A DNA stretch of 64,000 nucleotides from Parastagonospora avenae f. sp. tritici 18332-5 (lineage: Eukaryota; Ascomycota; Dothideomycetes; Pleosporales; Phaeosphaeriaceae). The stretch lies in NCBI GenBank assembly GCA_022559985.1, contig JAFJTR010000086.1, positions 1 through 64,000 on the forward strand, read 5' to 3'. The position numbers were made by a program, and so were the translations under genes. The notes below the pieces were generated by a model. It worked only from the letters and a program-made list of their open reading frames with translations, did not search any database and had not been told where the DNA came from. This document shows positions 54,464 through 64,000 of the stretch, piece by piece (position 1 is the stretch's first letter; every line of letters starts with the position of its first letter).

Positions 54464-55671
54464 TCACCCTGACGATCTTGTGCGCCTTTTCGACTCAGGA
54501 TTAGGAGCGCGCTGGCTTGCCGAGTTGGGTCGCTTTCGAGTGCGCTGTGCAGTCTTCCCCTTTGTACCTTCGTCAGGAGGAGGGCTCCTGGCGTCCTCCT
54601 CTTGTCCAAGCATATCGCATGTGTCATTCCAATGTCCGTTGTTGCTTAGCAGCGCATCGAACCTATGCTGTACATTCATGTCTGGGAAGATTGCCCTCAA
54701 CATACCCACCTTTTTCTTTAGCTCTGGATCCTCGATATCGTCTAGTGTTAATTCCCCATCAAGAGTATCTTGCGATAGCGTATTTGAGCTTGCCGATTTG
54801 GCAGATGACAGTGTATGTGAACTCGTCGTAGCCGGAGTACTCAGTCGTCGTGATGGCTTACGGTCGATCTTCGCATCATCGTCGCTCCATGGCTCATCTT
54901 TCTTGATGACTTCGTTCTTTGGTGTAGCTTGCAGTGCCCATGATGGTTGAAAACTCTGACGGGCCAGGTCTGCATTCTTGACAACGGTCTTGACACTCGG
55001 CGCACTCCAGATCGTCCGACTCCAGCGATTCGCATCCGTCCAGCTACTCTCAAATTTCGCTTTCCTCTCGACTTCATGCCCATTCTTGGAAAACGTTTCG
55101 CTCGCACGCCAGTCCTTGTACTCGATGTTCAGCGGCGTCTCTGGTATTATGACCCTGCTACCATGTCGTCGCACCGGGTCGATTGGCTCAAGACCTGGCA
55201 CCCATAGCTTTTGGTCTCTGGTGAAACCGCCTTGAACGGTGACGTAACGCTCATAAGCATGCTCGAGATTTGCCCTATGAGACAGGCTGTCAGCTCAACG
55301 TCGTTTTGAGGTTGAGAAAGAAAACCCACGTACCGGTTCGGTTCGTCATTGACCACCAATCCGTCCAGTCTCTCTATTCGCCCAAACGGCTCGATGTAAT
55401 GCGCTTGCAGCCAAATCACAATTCCATAGTCGCTCGTAACTTTCGTTAAGCTCAGATACTCAAGCATGTCAGTGACTGTGCCACCCGATGCGACGCCATG
55501 GCGCCACTTTTTCTCGCCGTTTCGTCCCAGGATCGGTTGAGGCTTCGGAACAGACGAAATATTGTACATGGGCGTGTACGAGGAAGCTGCGGTATGGTTG
55601 AGAGTTGTGTCATAATAGATAGGCGTAAAGAAAGATTTAATAGTCGGACGAGCTGACGACATCGCAAACAT
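54464..55671 (-). CDS. CUE-like-domain protein, nuclear
   Basis: Exon 1 is 55334-55671 (ATG 55669-55671), intron 55275-55333 (59 bp, GTACGT...CTCATAG), exon 2 54464-55274; 382 residues, intact. The N-terminal half (RPTIKSFFTPIYYDTTLN, then GGTVTDMLEYLSLTKV and YGIVIWLQAHYIEPFGRIERL) is not a family I recognise. Near residue 300, DPELKKKVGMLRAIFPDM...ALLSNNGHWNDTCDML has the helix pattern of a CUE/UBA-type ubiquitin-binding domain. The tail ends KRRTRSSG and is nuclear-signal-like. A role in a ubiquitin or chromatin pathway is inference. Confidence 0.75.
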
Positions 55672-56297
55672 TCTGCATAAGGGTTCGATTGCGCTCGCAA
55701 CATTTGTTATTTGTTAGGTGATGTAGTTGTATCTGCGAGGCGAGACATGAAGTGAATGTGCGAAGCAGCGCTGGCCAACCATTCGCAGGTGAGAGGAGTG
55801 CTTCCTGTCTTGGAAAGTGCCACGTGATGACATGTCTTAGAGTAGAGCAAGTACGCACATGACACTCTGCAACCATGAACACCATTTGGCGTATGCCTGC
55901 CTCAGACGCCTGAACCCATATCTTGTAATCAATGTGCCCATACAACTCCCTCAACCGATTGCGTACACGTTTGATAAAAGATATTGATACTGTAGCTGTC
56001 CATCTTCACTAACTCGTAATATTATCCCACACAAAACAGCGACGCGACACGGACGACGTCTCATTAAAGGCGAGCAAAAGAAACCACAAGCATAATGTTA
56101 ACCGCGTGCGACAAGATGCAGGGAGTGACGTATATTCGTAGCGAGCACCAATGGCCCGATCTTCGAACTCTGCAAGGAATTGGCAGTCAAGAAATTACGT
56201 GAAAAAGAAAATGCGAAGTAGATATGCTAACTTTGTGAATGATGTGAGAAAAGTGCTGCATTGCCGAGAGGAAAGGGAGTGGTGAAACTCCCCGTGT
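55672..56297. other. Intergenic, no gene seen
   Basis: About 630 bp with no convincing frame. Confidence 0.5.
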
Positions 56298-57509
56298 CTA
56301 GGACAGTTGGAGATGCTCAATGAGAATTTCGGCAATTCCCTCGTCGTCTGCATTGGAAGGCTCGGTAGCAGTCTGCTCATGGTGGTGAGCACATTCCTGG
56401 TTGTCACCACGGAACCTCGGGACCCCATCGATGTTATTCCACACGCCGTCAACGAAAGAGAACTCAGAATTTTCGTAGCCGATGAAGTCTTGACGGTATT
56501 TCAGGACATTGGCGGAACTCGGATCCTCGGAACCAACCGTGGTCCAGTCGTCGATATCATGGTAGATGCGCTCGAGACCGACGTCCACGCACAGCTGCTA
56601 GACCAGGGCCTGTAAGTCTAGGTCCACGTTCCAAGCTCTAGCGAATACCTCGATATCAAGGAGTTTGATATTGGCGCCCAAGCTGTAAATTGGAAGCGCT
56701 TCGCAGAAGCCATGTAGGACGCCTTGCAGAGCATGTCCGTGATACCTGCCCCACGCGACAGTTTCACGATCGAATTTGGCTTCCGGGAGAAGTTCTTCGG
56801 TCTCTGCCATGCCGGACTTTGAGACAGTATATTTCCTTCTCTCCCCTGAAGCCTGGAATGAATATAGTCTGTCTGTATTGCCTACTGCTTCGACGAGGGC
56901 AGCTCCTTGGAGTCTAGTGACACTCCGAGGATATTCATGCGTGTCAGAAGTGATGGTGGCGTAAATCTCGCGATGATTGAATAACCCCTGCATCAGCGCC
57001 TCGACTTTTCTCCGTGGCAATAGGGGATGTGAGGTAGGAATTGAGAAACAAAGGCAAAGTCGCTGCTTGCGCTCGGCAATCCGTCCAGGCGCATGTGGAA
57101 AGTTGACGAAATGTTCGTGCGAGTAGGGCTGCGATTCTTTTGTAAAAATCCCGTAACTGTGTAGACGTTTGAAACCCGCAGTAAGGCCTTCTGACTCAGC
57201 GAACAGGGGTCCAGAGTGGTACGGGGTGGAGTGTAGGACACCTTGAATGAACAGATAATTCAGGAAAACAATCTGAGACCAGGAGGATGCGTCTGCCCAA
57301 AGACCGAACATGAAACGGCGGTAACATGGTGTGCAAGCACCTTTCATAATACCATGGAATTTGGGTATATATTGAGGTAAATCGCCGTCCTCCTCAGGAT
57401 TCCAGGTATCCTCACACAAGATACAGATGCGATCTTCGAGGTGAGGAGCAAAGAAAGACATGTCTTCCCTTGTGGGCGCAGCTGTGGATGGCATTCCTTG
57501 CCTCGGCAT
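56298..57509 (-). CDS. Hypothetical protein with Cys pairs, interrupted by TAG
   Basis: ATG at 57507-57509 (MPRQGMPSTAA) opens a 303-codon frame to TAG at 56598-56600, after which the same frame stays open and protein-like for 99 more codons (GLERIYHDIDDWTTVGSEDP...FSFVDGVWNNIDGVPRF) to TAG at 56298-56300. If the middle TAG is a lesion or is read through, the product is about 403 residues. Two cysteine pairs (CILCEDTW and CTPCYRRF) near residues 30-60 suggest a small zinc site, and a hydrophobic stretch IVFLNYLFIQGVLH follows. The frame is open upstream to 57641 without an ATG. No family recognised. Confidence 0.55.
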
Positions 57510-58007
57510 TTCCGCGTTATTTTGATCAATGGCTCGAATGTGGTTGTAACGAATTTTATCGCAGGCAAAGTAGACGCCAAATAGGGAGCGAATGATGTGG
57601 AAAATTATATGGATAATTCGCGTAATAGGCTGCAACGTCAAGGCACTTGCTCTATCGCTGTCATGTACATGACCGCTCCCGTGATGTGTGCTAGTTGAAG
57701 TGGCGGTTAAGCATGTAGAATCTTCGAAGCTCGCAGATGCAATACACTGCCATTAATGGAGTTCTTTGTCTCCTTCTCTTCTCTCAAAAGTTCATGAGCG
57801 TGACTGATCGGGGGTTTTCTGCGCAGTAGATGCCGCCTGTGACGTCCATCACCGTGATACGAACTGCAACGTGACTGCGCATTTCTAGAGCCCGCATGTC
57901 CACTTGAAAGCCGCTCGTGATCTTCACCAGCCTGTACATGAATCCATTCTCTCATTTATAAACATCGCTCCATATCTCTTTCCGCACCCAGTAACGACCC
58001 CAGCGAC
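57510..58007. other. Intergenic between divergent genes
   Basis: About 500 bp upstream of the protein kinase and the hypothetical gene. No exon seen. Confidence 0.45.
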
Positions 58008-59366
58008 ATGCCGAGAAAAGGCGCAAACGACCCACGCAAAGGCAAAGGAGCGAGCGAGCGACCAAAATCTCCCCCACCACTAAGAAGCGACTTCAAATAC
58101 CAAGATCGACCTCGACGCCACTGGATTATCGTGCAAGAGTTTGGACAAAATGGCGGAGGCTGTAATGGCGGTGTCGCCAAAGTAGAGATCAAGGACGACC
58201 CGGTGGACAGATTCTTCTTCGAAAAGCGCTTCGATGCGAACGTCTTTTCCCTCGTGCACAAAGAAGTAGGTTTACTTAACCAGCTCGGTGACTGGCCAGG
58301 TGTGGTGAAGATGGTGGATCATTTCATCGACGAGAAAATCAAGAAAGCGAGCGTGTACATGGAGTACTGCGACGCAGGTGATCTGGAGAAGGTCATCCAG
58401 GATTCGAGGAAGGGAAATAGGCAAGTCCACGAACGGAAGATTTGGCAGTGGCTTATCGAACTGATGGATACGCTCGTGTACATGCATCGCGGACCAGAGC
58501 CTGAGAACGATAGGAAAGTGCTGATGTACTGGAATTCGGTATATCATCGCGACATCAAGCCGGGCAACATTCTTCTCAAGACTGACCACAAAGCGGGCAA
58601 GATCGTAACCAAGATGGCCGATTTCGGTTGTTCAGTCTCAGCGCACTGGACGCATATGGTAAAACGAAATAAGCCCGACCAAGTGTCCATGGCCTCTGCC
58701 CTTACACCCGGCTTTGAACCTCCAGAGCATCCGGAGTACTCTGGGGCTACTGATGTCTGGCAAGTTGCGCTTGTAATTGCCTGCACATGTTCCTCCATCA
58801 TCGCACCCTGGAGCAAGCAGTGGCCGAAGGGCCAAAAATGGGACAAGGCTGCGCCAGCAGGTCGGAAGTATTCACAAAAGCTCAACGCTATCCTTGCATG
58901 GTGCTTGATAGAAGACAAAACACGGCGCCCTACGCCATTGGATATATCAAAGCGTGCCAAAGCCGACTATGCGAGCATCAGTCTGCCACCAGACGACGAA
59001 CCTATGTCAATTTTCGGGGGAACAGGCGGGCAGGCAGTGCAGACTCCACAGCGAGCGTTTTCTCCGGGTCCAGCTTTTGGTGGCCAGCAGCCAAACTTTC
59101 AAGATCAACGACCAGGGCTCAATCCGCATGCTTTTTCCGATCCTGAGGTACAGAGGATGGAGAATCGAGGCGATCAGTACAACGATTTTGTGCAAGATCA
59201 GCGATCACCGATGCCCATGGCTTCTATGAATGCGATGATGCATGGCGGTGGAGTATACCCGCCACACGGGTATGGGCCAGGTGGTCACGCGCCAGGTAGT
59301 CCAGACGACTACTTCTCTAGCCGTAGGTACTCTCACGATCCGAGAGATTATCAAAGGAGATGCTAA
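58008..59366 (+). CDS. Divergent protein kinase with Gly/Pro-rich tail
   Basis: A 452-residue intronless kinase from ATG 58008. The ATP loop is replaced by a Gly/Asn-rich QNGGGCNGG; a possible anchoring Lys is in FFFEKRFD. Catalytic loop YHRDIKPGNIL (about 183), ADFGCS (about 205), then GFEPPEH in place of APE, and DVWQVALVIAC. HRD and DFG are intact, so activity is possible despite the odd loop. The C-terminal 130 residues are Pro/Gly/Gln/Asp-rich and disordered (PQRAFSPGPAFGG, GGVYPPHGYGPGG). The layout is of the Nek-like/other fungal kinase type. No partner is evident nearby. Confidence 0.85.
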   Translation: MPRKGANDPRKGKGASERPKSPPPLRSDFKYQDRPRRHWIIVQEFGQNGGGCNGGVAKVEIKDDPVDRFFFEKRFDANVFSLVHKEVGLLNQLGDWPGVVKMVDHFIDEKIKKASVYMEYCDAGDLEKVIQDSRKGNRQVHERKIWQWLIELMDTLVYMHRGPEPENDRKVLMYWNSVYHRDIKPGNILLKTDHKAGKIVTKMADFGCSVSAHWTHMVKRNKPDQVSMASALTPGFEPPEHPEYSGATDVWQVALVIACTCSSIIAPWSKQWPKGQKWDKAAPAGRKYSQKLNAILAWCLIEDKTRRPTPLDISKRAKADYASISLPPDDEPMSIFGGTGGQAVQTPQRAFSPGPAFGGQQPNFQDQRPGLNPHAFSDPEVQRMENRGDQYNDFVQDQRSPMPMASMNAMMHGGGVYPPHGYGPGGHAPGSPDDYFSSRRYSHDPRDYQRRC

Positions 59367-59411
59367 GAATTGTCGACTTTGCATAGTTAATATAGCCAGG
59401 GCGTAAGTGCT

Positions 59412-61256
59412 TCAGCCGTGATGCCAACCCCAAGACTCTTCCAGTTGATGAATCTTTACATTGATAGACTGTTAGCATGCCTTTTTGATGATACCATGAG
59501 ATTATTACGTACCGTAGCTGTTGGAGGGAATCCGTGAGAGCGTTCACAGGCGAACCAGAGGTCGCGCAACATTTCTTGATCGTCCCGTACAGTGAAGCGA
59601 TCTCCAACTAATGCCACAGCAAAACATGCCACAAACTTGCCAGGGAACACCTTTGGATTCGATAGTGCGACGCCGCTGAGCGTGCGCACATCTTCCTGGA
59701 CTATCCTATCGACCACTGCTCGAGACTGTTTGTGCGCTGGCCCTAGTTGAGGTATGGCAGGATCGTGGACAACCAAAAGCATGTGTGCGAGCGTGTTGTA
59801 TTGCATACCCATGACATGAGCTTTTTCATGAAGCCGTATATCTGGAAAATTCCTTCCGCTTCCGTCTCGGTCCTGGCGGTAGAAAAAGGGATCAAAGCTC
59901 TCAGGTCTGCAGGACTTCCACGACTTGTTTTCATCCATCAACTGATTATACCGAGCGATGATGTGCCTGCCTTCGCCAAACGCGAAATTGCATACGTCTG
60001 CCAAATGTGCTATTGTGCGGGTGGCCCATATAGAGTCGTTAGCAGGCTCGAGTGAACGGTCGGCTGGGAAGATGTGTAATTGGAAAGCTCGCTGCGTCAT
60101 GAGAGATATCCATAATTCTTGCCGGAAAGCAGCCCAGTAGATGGCTTGTCGAAAACTGGGCCCAGTAGTAGCCGCATACGACTGTTCAGCGGCACGTATT
60201 ATGGCCTGAGTGCCGAATAGATGGCCTTGTGGGTCAGATCCAATGACAGAGATGTTCATCTCCTCGAGCAGACGCAAAATGATTGTAGCTGCTAAAAGCG
60301 ATTCTTCCTTGATAGCAACGTTTTCGTTGAGAGCAGGAATCAAGGTGTCGAAGCATCGCTGGTAGTATGCGTCCGCGATATATGGGTCAAAGTCTGTAGT
60401 ACGGCTTAGTTGTCGTGCAGACAGTGCGAGTATAGCGTTCATCAGCGTGCTATTTTTCTTCGCCCTCTGAACCACGTGTACACCGAAATGACACTCGTTG
60501 TCGACCATGTCGAAGAACAATGCGACATTGTCGATGTAATGCTGCAGCAACATAGCTTCCTGTTCGTGCTCTAGAGGCCATAATATAGGCTGGCCTGGCG
60601 GCTGCTGGTAAACGAATGTACTGGACTCCGTCCCCTGCATATTCTCAAGTGGGGAGTGGTCTTCATGGTGCGACCTTGGTGGGACCCTTTGCTGTTGCGG
60701 CTGACTGGGCGAGTCAGAGTTCAGTAGCGAAAGTACTGTGAAGCCATCGGTAGGTATCGCGGCTGTATAAGGTGGAGAAGCAACACCGTGCGGGCTTCTT
60801 TCACTCTTGGTTGAGCCTGGCTTCGAAGAGTCGTCATAAGTGACCGGTGGGCTGTTAAACGGAGACACGTCCTCTCTGTATTGAGAGCGTACTTCGCTAG
60901 ACTCGTCTAGGAACTGTACTGCGAAAAGCGTTAACAATATGTCAAAATTGACCAATCGATGTCATACTTCGAGGGGGTAGGGAAACCCATGGCTGGGCTT
61001 CGCTGAAAGACTCCTGGATCGATGATCGTCGAAACCGTCTGCCCGTCTCATAGACGCAGTCTTTCTTACTTGATTCACATCTACTGCATTTCGGCTGCTT
61101 CCCGTCGCCTGAGGACTCGTTAGCCAGGGTATGTGAGGATTTGACGGAGAGAATTCATACATCGGTAGTGACGCGTGCGGCATCGATTGCTACGAAGGTC
61201 AACAGCTACTCGACGGCCTTAGCGTGCGTGCTCTTAATGATCTCGTACCATGGCAT
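59412..61256 (-). CDS. Zn(II)2Cys6 transcription factor with Fungal_trans_2-like body
   Basis: Five exons in phase: 61249-61256 (8 nt, ATG-CCA-TG), 61161-61189, 60968-61108, 59513-60918 and 59412-59453; introns 61190-61248, 61109-61160, 60919-60967 and 59454-59512; 541 residues. The cluster CNRCRTRHYRC...PKCSRC...DC supplies six cysteines right after Met-Pro, built from exons 1, 2 and 3. Residues about 60-140 are a Ser/Pro/Gln-rich linker; the body (HYIDNVALFFDMVDNE, AILALSARQLSR, AATIILRLLEEMN, FRQAIYWAAFRQELWISL) is a Fungal_trans_2-type regulatory domain. The last exon gives a family-like ending (EESWGWHHG). Tail-to-tail with the kinase at 58008; the targets are unknown. Confidence 0.85.
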
Positions 61257-61739
61257 CGGTTGTAGCTGTTGTATCGGGTCCTTAGGTAGAGGAACAGTTG
61301 TTCGGAGAAAATTACCCGGCAAGGTTGTGCAGCGCTACGTCTTGCTAAAATTTATGCAGGTGCGACCGCGGAGGATTAGATGTGGCAGTATGTACCACTG
61401 TGACAGGTCCTGGATTAAGGAACTTTCGCCGAAATATTCGCAATGGAGCCAATGATCCTTTGTGCTTTAGTCAGGCAGAAGTTGACATTTTGAGTGCGCA
61501 AAGCTTGCTGATACACGCGAAATCGACCCCACTACCCCACCTATCGCAGCATCGAAAGAGGAGATTCTCCCCTGCAACCTTCAGAACTCGTTGCATCGTG
61601 ACCCGAGCTGGCATCATATTGCAGGTTGGTCGAGAAAGACATAAGTAAAGACAGCATTGCTGTTGCCTTCGCATTTTACTCATTACAACTTGTTGCTGAT
61701 GATTTTGTCTTGATTTTGGCGTCGCCACTCACATCCAAC
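61257..61739. other. Intergenic, bidirectional promoter region
   Basis: About 480 bp between the divergent transcription factor and PhyH genes. The close pairing would permit local regulation, but no binding site is shown. Confidence 0.45.
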
Positions 61740-62796
61740 ATGCCTCACGCTTTACCTTCGGAGCAAGATGCGCCAAGTTTACATAACCAGAAGTTATTTG
61801 TGAATGATGGAATGCTTCGGCCCGATCAAGTAGGCGAGTTGAGGCAATCGTCGCCAGCTCTACCCATGGACGAGATCCGTAAAAGGTACAGCGAAGATGG
61901 CTACATCTTGCTCAAAGGGCTGTTACCAAGACAAGACGTGCTAAAGGCCCGAGAGGAGTATTTCAAGATGCTGACACCAAGTGGCGTACTCAAGCCTGGC
62001 ACAGAACCAGTTGACGGCATTTTCGATTCAGAGAAAGATGCTGCAGACTACCCTGGCATTGGCGCTGGCGCAGTTGGTGGCAATGGACGTCCGGGGGCAG
62101 AGACTGCTGAGACTTTCGTCAATCTAGCTCTTCAGGCACATTATGCAGAATGGTACAAGGAGACATTCTGTAAACATCCAGCGCTGAGAGACTTCATCGC
62201 TCGTATGACTGGCTGGGGTGCAGACACATTGGGCATTCGCAGGAGTCTGCTGCGCAACAATACTCCGGGAAATAAGGCAATCGGTGTACACTACGACCAG
62301 ATTTTCTTGCGACATGGTGAGCCTACGAGCGTGACGGCATGGGTTCCAATGGGTGATATCGGTCTGACCGGTGGTGGACTGATATATCTGGAGAACGGTG
62401 AGCATCAGCGTGTTGATACGAGCAACGCCCACTGACTTTTATCTACCAGGCCACACACTTGGGCGCGAAATTGAGGCGGAGTTCACACGCAAAGCGACTG
62501 AGAGCGGCCTAACTGATGAGGAGGCGAAGAACGCCTTCAACCAGAACATGCTGTCGACTGGATTACTCGCCGACGGACCGAAAGAGTACTCCGACACGTT
62601 TCAGAAGAGATGGCTCGTGACAAGATACGAGGCAGGAGATGTCATCCTCCATAATCCATTCGCGATCCATGCTTCGACGATGAATTTTGATCCCAACAAT
62701 GTCATTCGTGTTGGTACTGATCTCCGTTTCGTCGATGCGAGTAAGCCCTGGGACACGAGATGGGACCACGACTATCGGTTTGGCGACGGCGTGTAG
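61740..62796 (+). CDS. Phytanoyl-CoA dioxygenase (PhyH) family protein
   Basis: An Fe(II)/2-oxoglutarate dioxygenase. Exon 1 is 61740-62397 (ATG at 61740), a 52-bp intron 62398-62449 follows (GTGAGC...CTACCAG), exon 2 is 62450-62796; 334 residues. The frame is open upstream to 61626 without an ATG. The PhyH layout is visible: DGYILLKGLLPRQDVLKARE (N-terminal), the iron ligands in IGVHYDQIF (HxD), a Gly-rich GDIGLTGGGLIYLENG, and the distal His in HNPFAIHAST with a following Arg (RVGTDLRF). It has no targeting signal. The substrate is not deducible; many fungal PhyH enzymes act in secondary metabolism, but no biosynthetic genes surround it. Confidence 0.9.
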
Positions 62797-64000
62797 TCGG
62801 CAGGTTGATACGAGGGGGCAGACCGAGCAGGGCCATGCACTGTTTGGCAGTTTGCTCGGCGTTGATGACGAGTCGAATGTCATCGTGCCTTCCTCTGCGA
62901 GAGTTGTTCGTAATTTCAATCTGCGCATTTCCTTTGGCATCTAGCACTTGAATGTTGCGCGCCTTCCTATGAGTGTCGCATGCTTAGTCACGCCTACTCG
63001 CGTGCTCTTCGTGGCCTCGCCAGCTATTGTACACATTCGTGCCACAAGTTCGAAGCTCCTGCGATACTTCTCGGTGCACCTAGTTTTCCTTGTCCAATTT
63101 ATCCCGCTTCCTTCCCTCTCAGTACCTGTTTAGCCAGGAGACGCGAAGTTCTGTTAGGGCAATATTTGCAAGGCGGTGTCCAAGATCGCCCCTTTACCGC
63201 CCGGCCCGCACTGATGCAAGGGCACTCCACTTCGAACCAAAGTCCAGGGAATTGCACAGACTTCCAGCAGCGGCCCTGGGCCCATGGAACCCAATGCCAA
63301 CTCCCTGGCATGCACGACGTTCCATAAGCGTACCTGTGGCAGATTGTCACGTTTGATCACATTTGCTGTCTCCTCGCTTGCAGCTGTCATTATCCACGCA
63401 TGAAGGGGCTAAAAACGCCACAGTGGTACTCGGGCCTGGACGCGTGAGGGGGGCCTCACGGTTCCAGCCGCGGTCGCATCTTTTCGGTGAAGAGAGCCTC
63501 CACTTTCTTTTGCCCGCCCCCAAGCTTTGCCATTTTTTCAGAACCTGCTCTGTGGGTCCATGTGCAGGGAACACAGATCGGACAGATTAGCGAAATCAGG
63601 TTACAATGGGATTACAATGCGGAGGATCAAAAAGCACGGCGAGGTCCAGCTGAACTGCAAACTCGGAGAGGAGCGTGGCACAGATTGGTACCGCGCCCAA
63701 TTCGTCTGTTAGACCGGCTCTGGGCGGTGCCGCCTAAATGAGCGGCACATGCGATTTGTCGGTATTGCTGCAAAAGCACCTCTGCGCTATTGCTTCTGAA
63801 GCAGCATGTCGATCAGCTTACTGCGGGCGGGCTCGAGCAGCAATATCGGGCTCGAGGTCCGCATTGACTTTGTGGCTTCAAACTTACAGGCCCCTCGGTC
63901 ATCTTTCGTGGAATTGCAATTATCTGGGTATTCACACCACCACGCAGGGCAGGACATGTCGGCGCGATAAGTGCGCATTGACTCAGCTAAAGGCGTCCCA
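62797..64000. other. Window end; one possible minus-strand coding remnant
   Basis: About 1.2 kb with no clear gene. A minus-strand frame from about 62980 to 62702 reads protein-like in its first part (IQVLDAKGNAQIEITNN...HDDIRLVINAEQTAKQC) and overlaps the 3' end of the PhyH gene; it lacks a start and could be the last exon of a gene further right. No other feature. Confidence 0.4.

Noticed and set aside
61740..62796. Secondary-metabolite cluster around the PhyH enzyme and Zn2Cys6 regulator
   Set aside because: Only the divergent pair itself is suggestive; no synthase, P450 or transporter occurs within the window.

Overview
The window is nuclear DNA of a filamentous ascomycete (Pezizomycotina, probably Dothideomycetes; the class is an inference). 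Genes are monocistronic and carry short GT-AG introns of about 48-120 bp, many with a CTAAC/CTGAC-type branch site. The content is typically fungal: a 2EXR-type protein, a CorA-like protein of the fungal accessory type, a Zn2Cys6 regulator with a Fungal_trans_2-like body, Erg24, an Atg27-like protein and a filamentous-fungal Rab. No tRNA, rRNA, CRISPR array or intact transposon was recognised. The first 115 bases are almost pure C.

Region 0.1-15.3 kb is accessory in character. It holds a 2EXR-like gene with two in-frame TAG codons, an AlaX-type tRNA editing protein, a multi-pass membrane protein, and a four-gene signalling-type island: a kinase plus pseudokinase protein, a CorA-like membrane protein, a kinase with TPR-like repeats, and a short Hsp70-like ATPase with a frameshift. 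Region 15.9-31.6 kb mixes core genes (a Rab4-like GTPase, a SLC44/CTL-type transporter, gamma-tubulin complex component GCP2, a secreted amidohydrolase, an SDR) with small lineage-type genes: a divergent pair of paralogues of unknown function, a membrane micro-protein with an in-frame TGA, and a cysteine-containing small secreted protein.

Region 31.6-36 kb is gene-poor and decayed. It has a repeat-motif protein, two minus-strand pseudogenes full of TAG codons and frame changes, and a degenerate five-unit tandem repeat just 3' of ERG24. Region 36-46.5 kb is dense: ERG24 and an ATG27-like gene share a bidirectional promoter, then come a giant dynamin-type nuclear GTPase and an HExxH protein. 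Region 46.5-64 kb alternates long gene-free stretches (2.1 and 2.8 kb) with a disordered protein, a FAR-17a/AIG1-like membrane hydrolase, a CUE-like protein, a gene with an in-frame TAG, a protein kinase, a Zn2Cys6 transcription factor with an 8-nt first coding exon, and a phytanoyl-CoA dioxygenase family enzyme.

The most striking cross-cutting signal is that the accessory genes, but not the recognisable core genes, repeatedly carry single lesions (in-frame TAG/TGA, one-base frame changes) with obviously coding sequence continuing past them. Exon coordinates given here were worked out by hand from splice consensus and reading-frame continuity; no homology search could be run.
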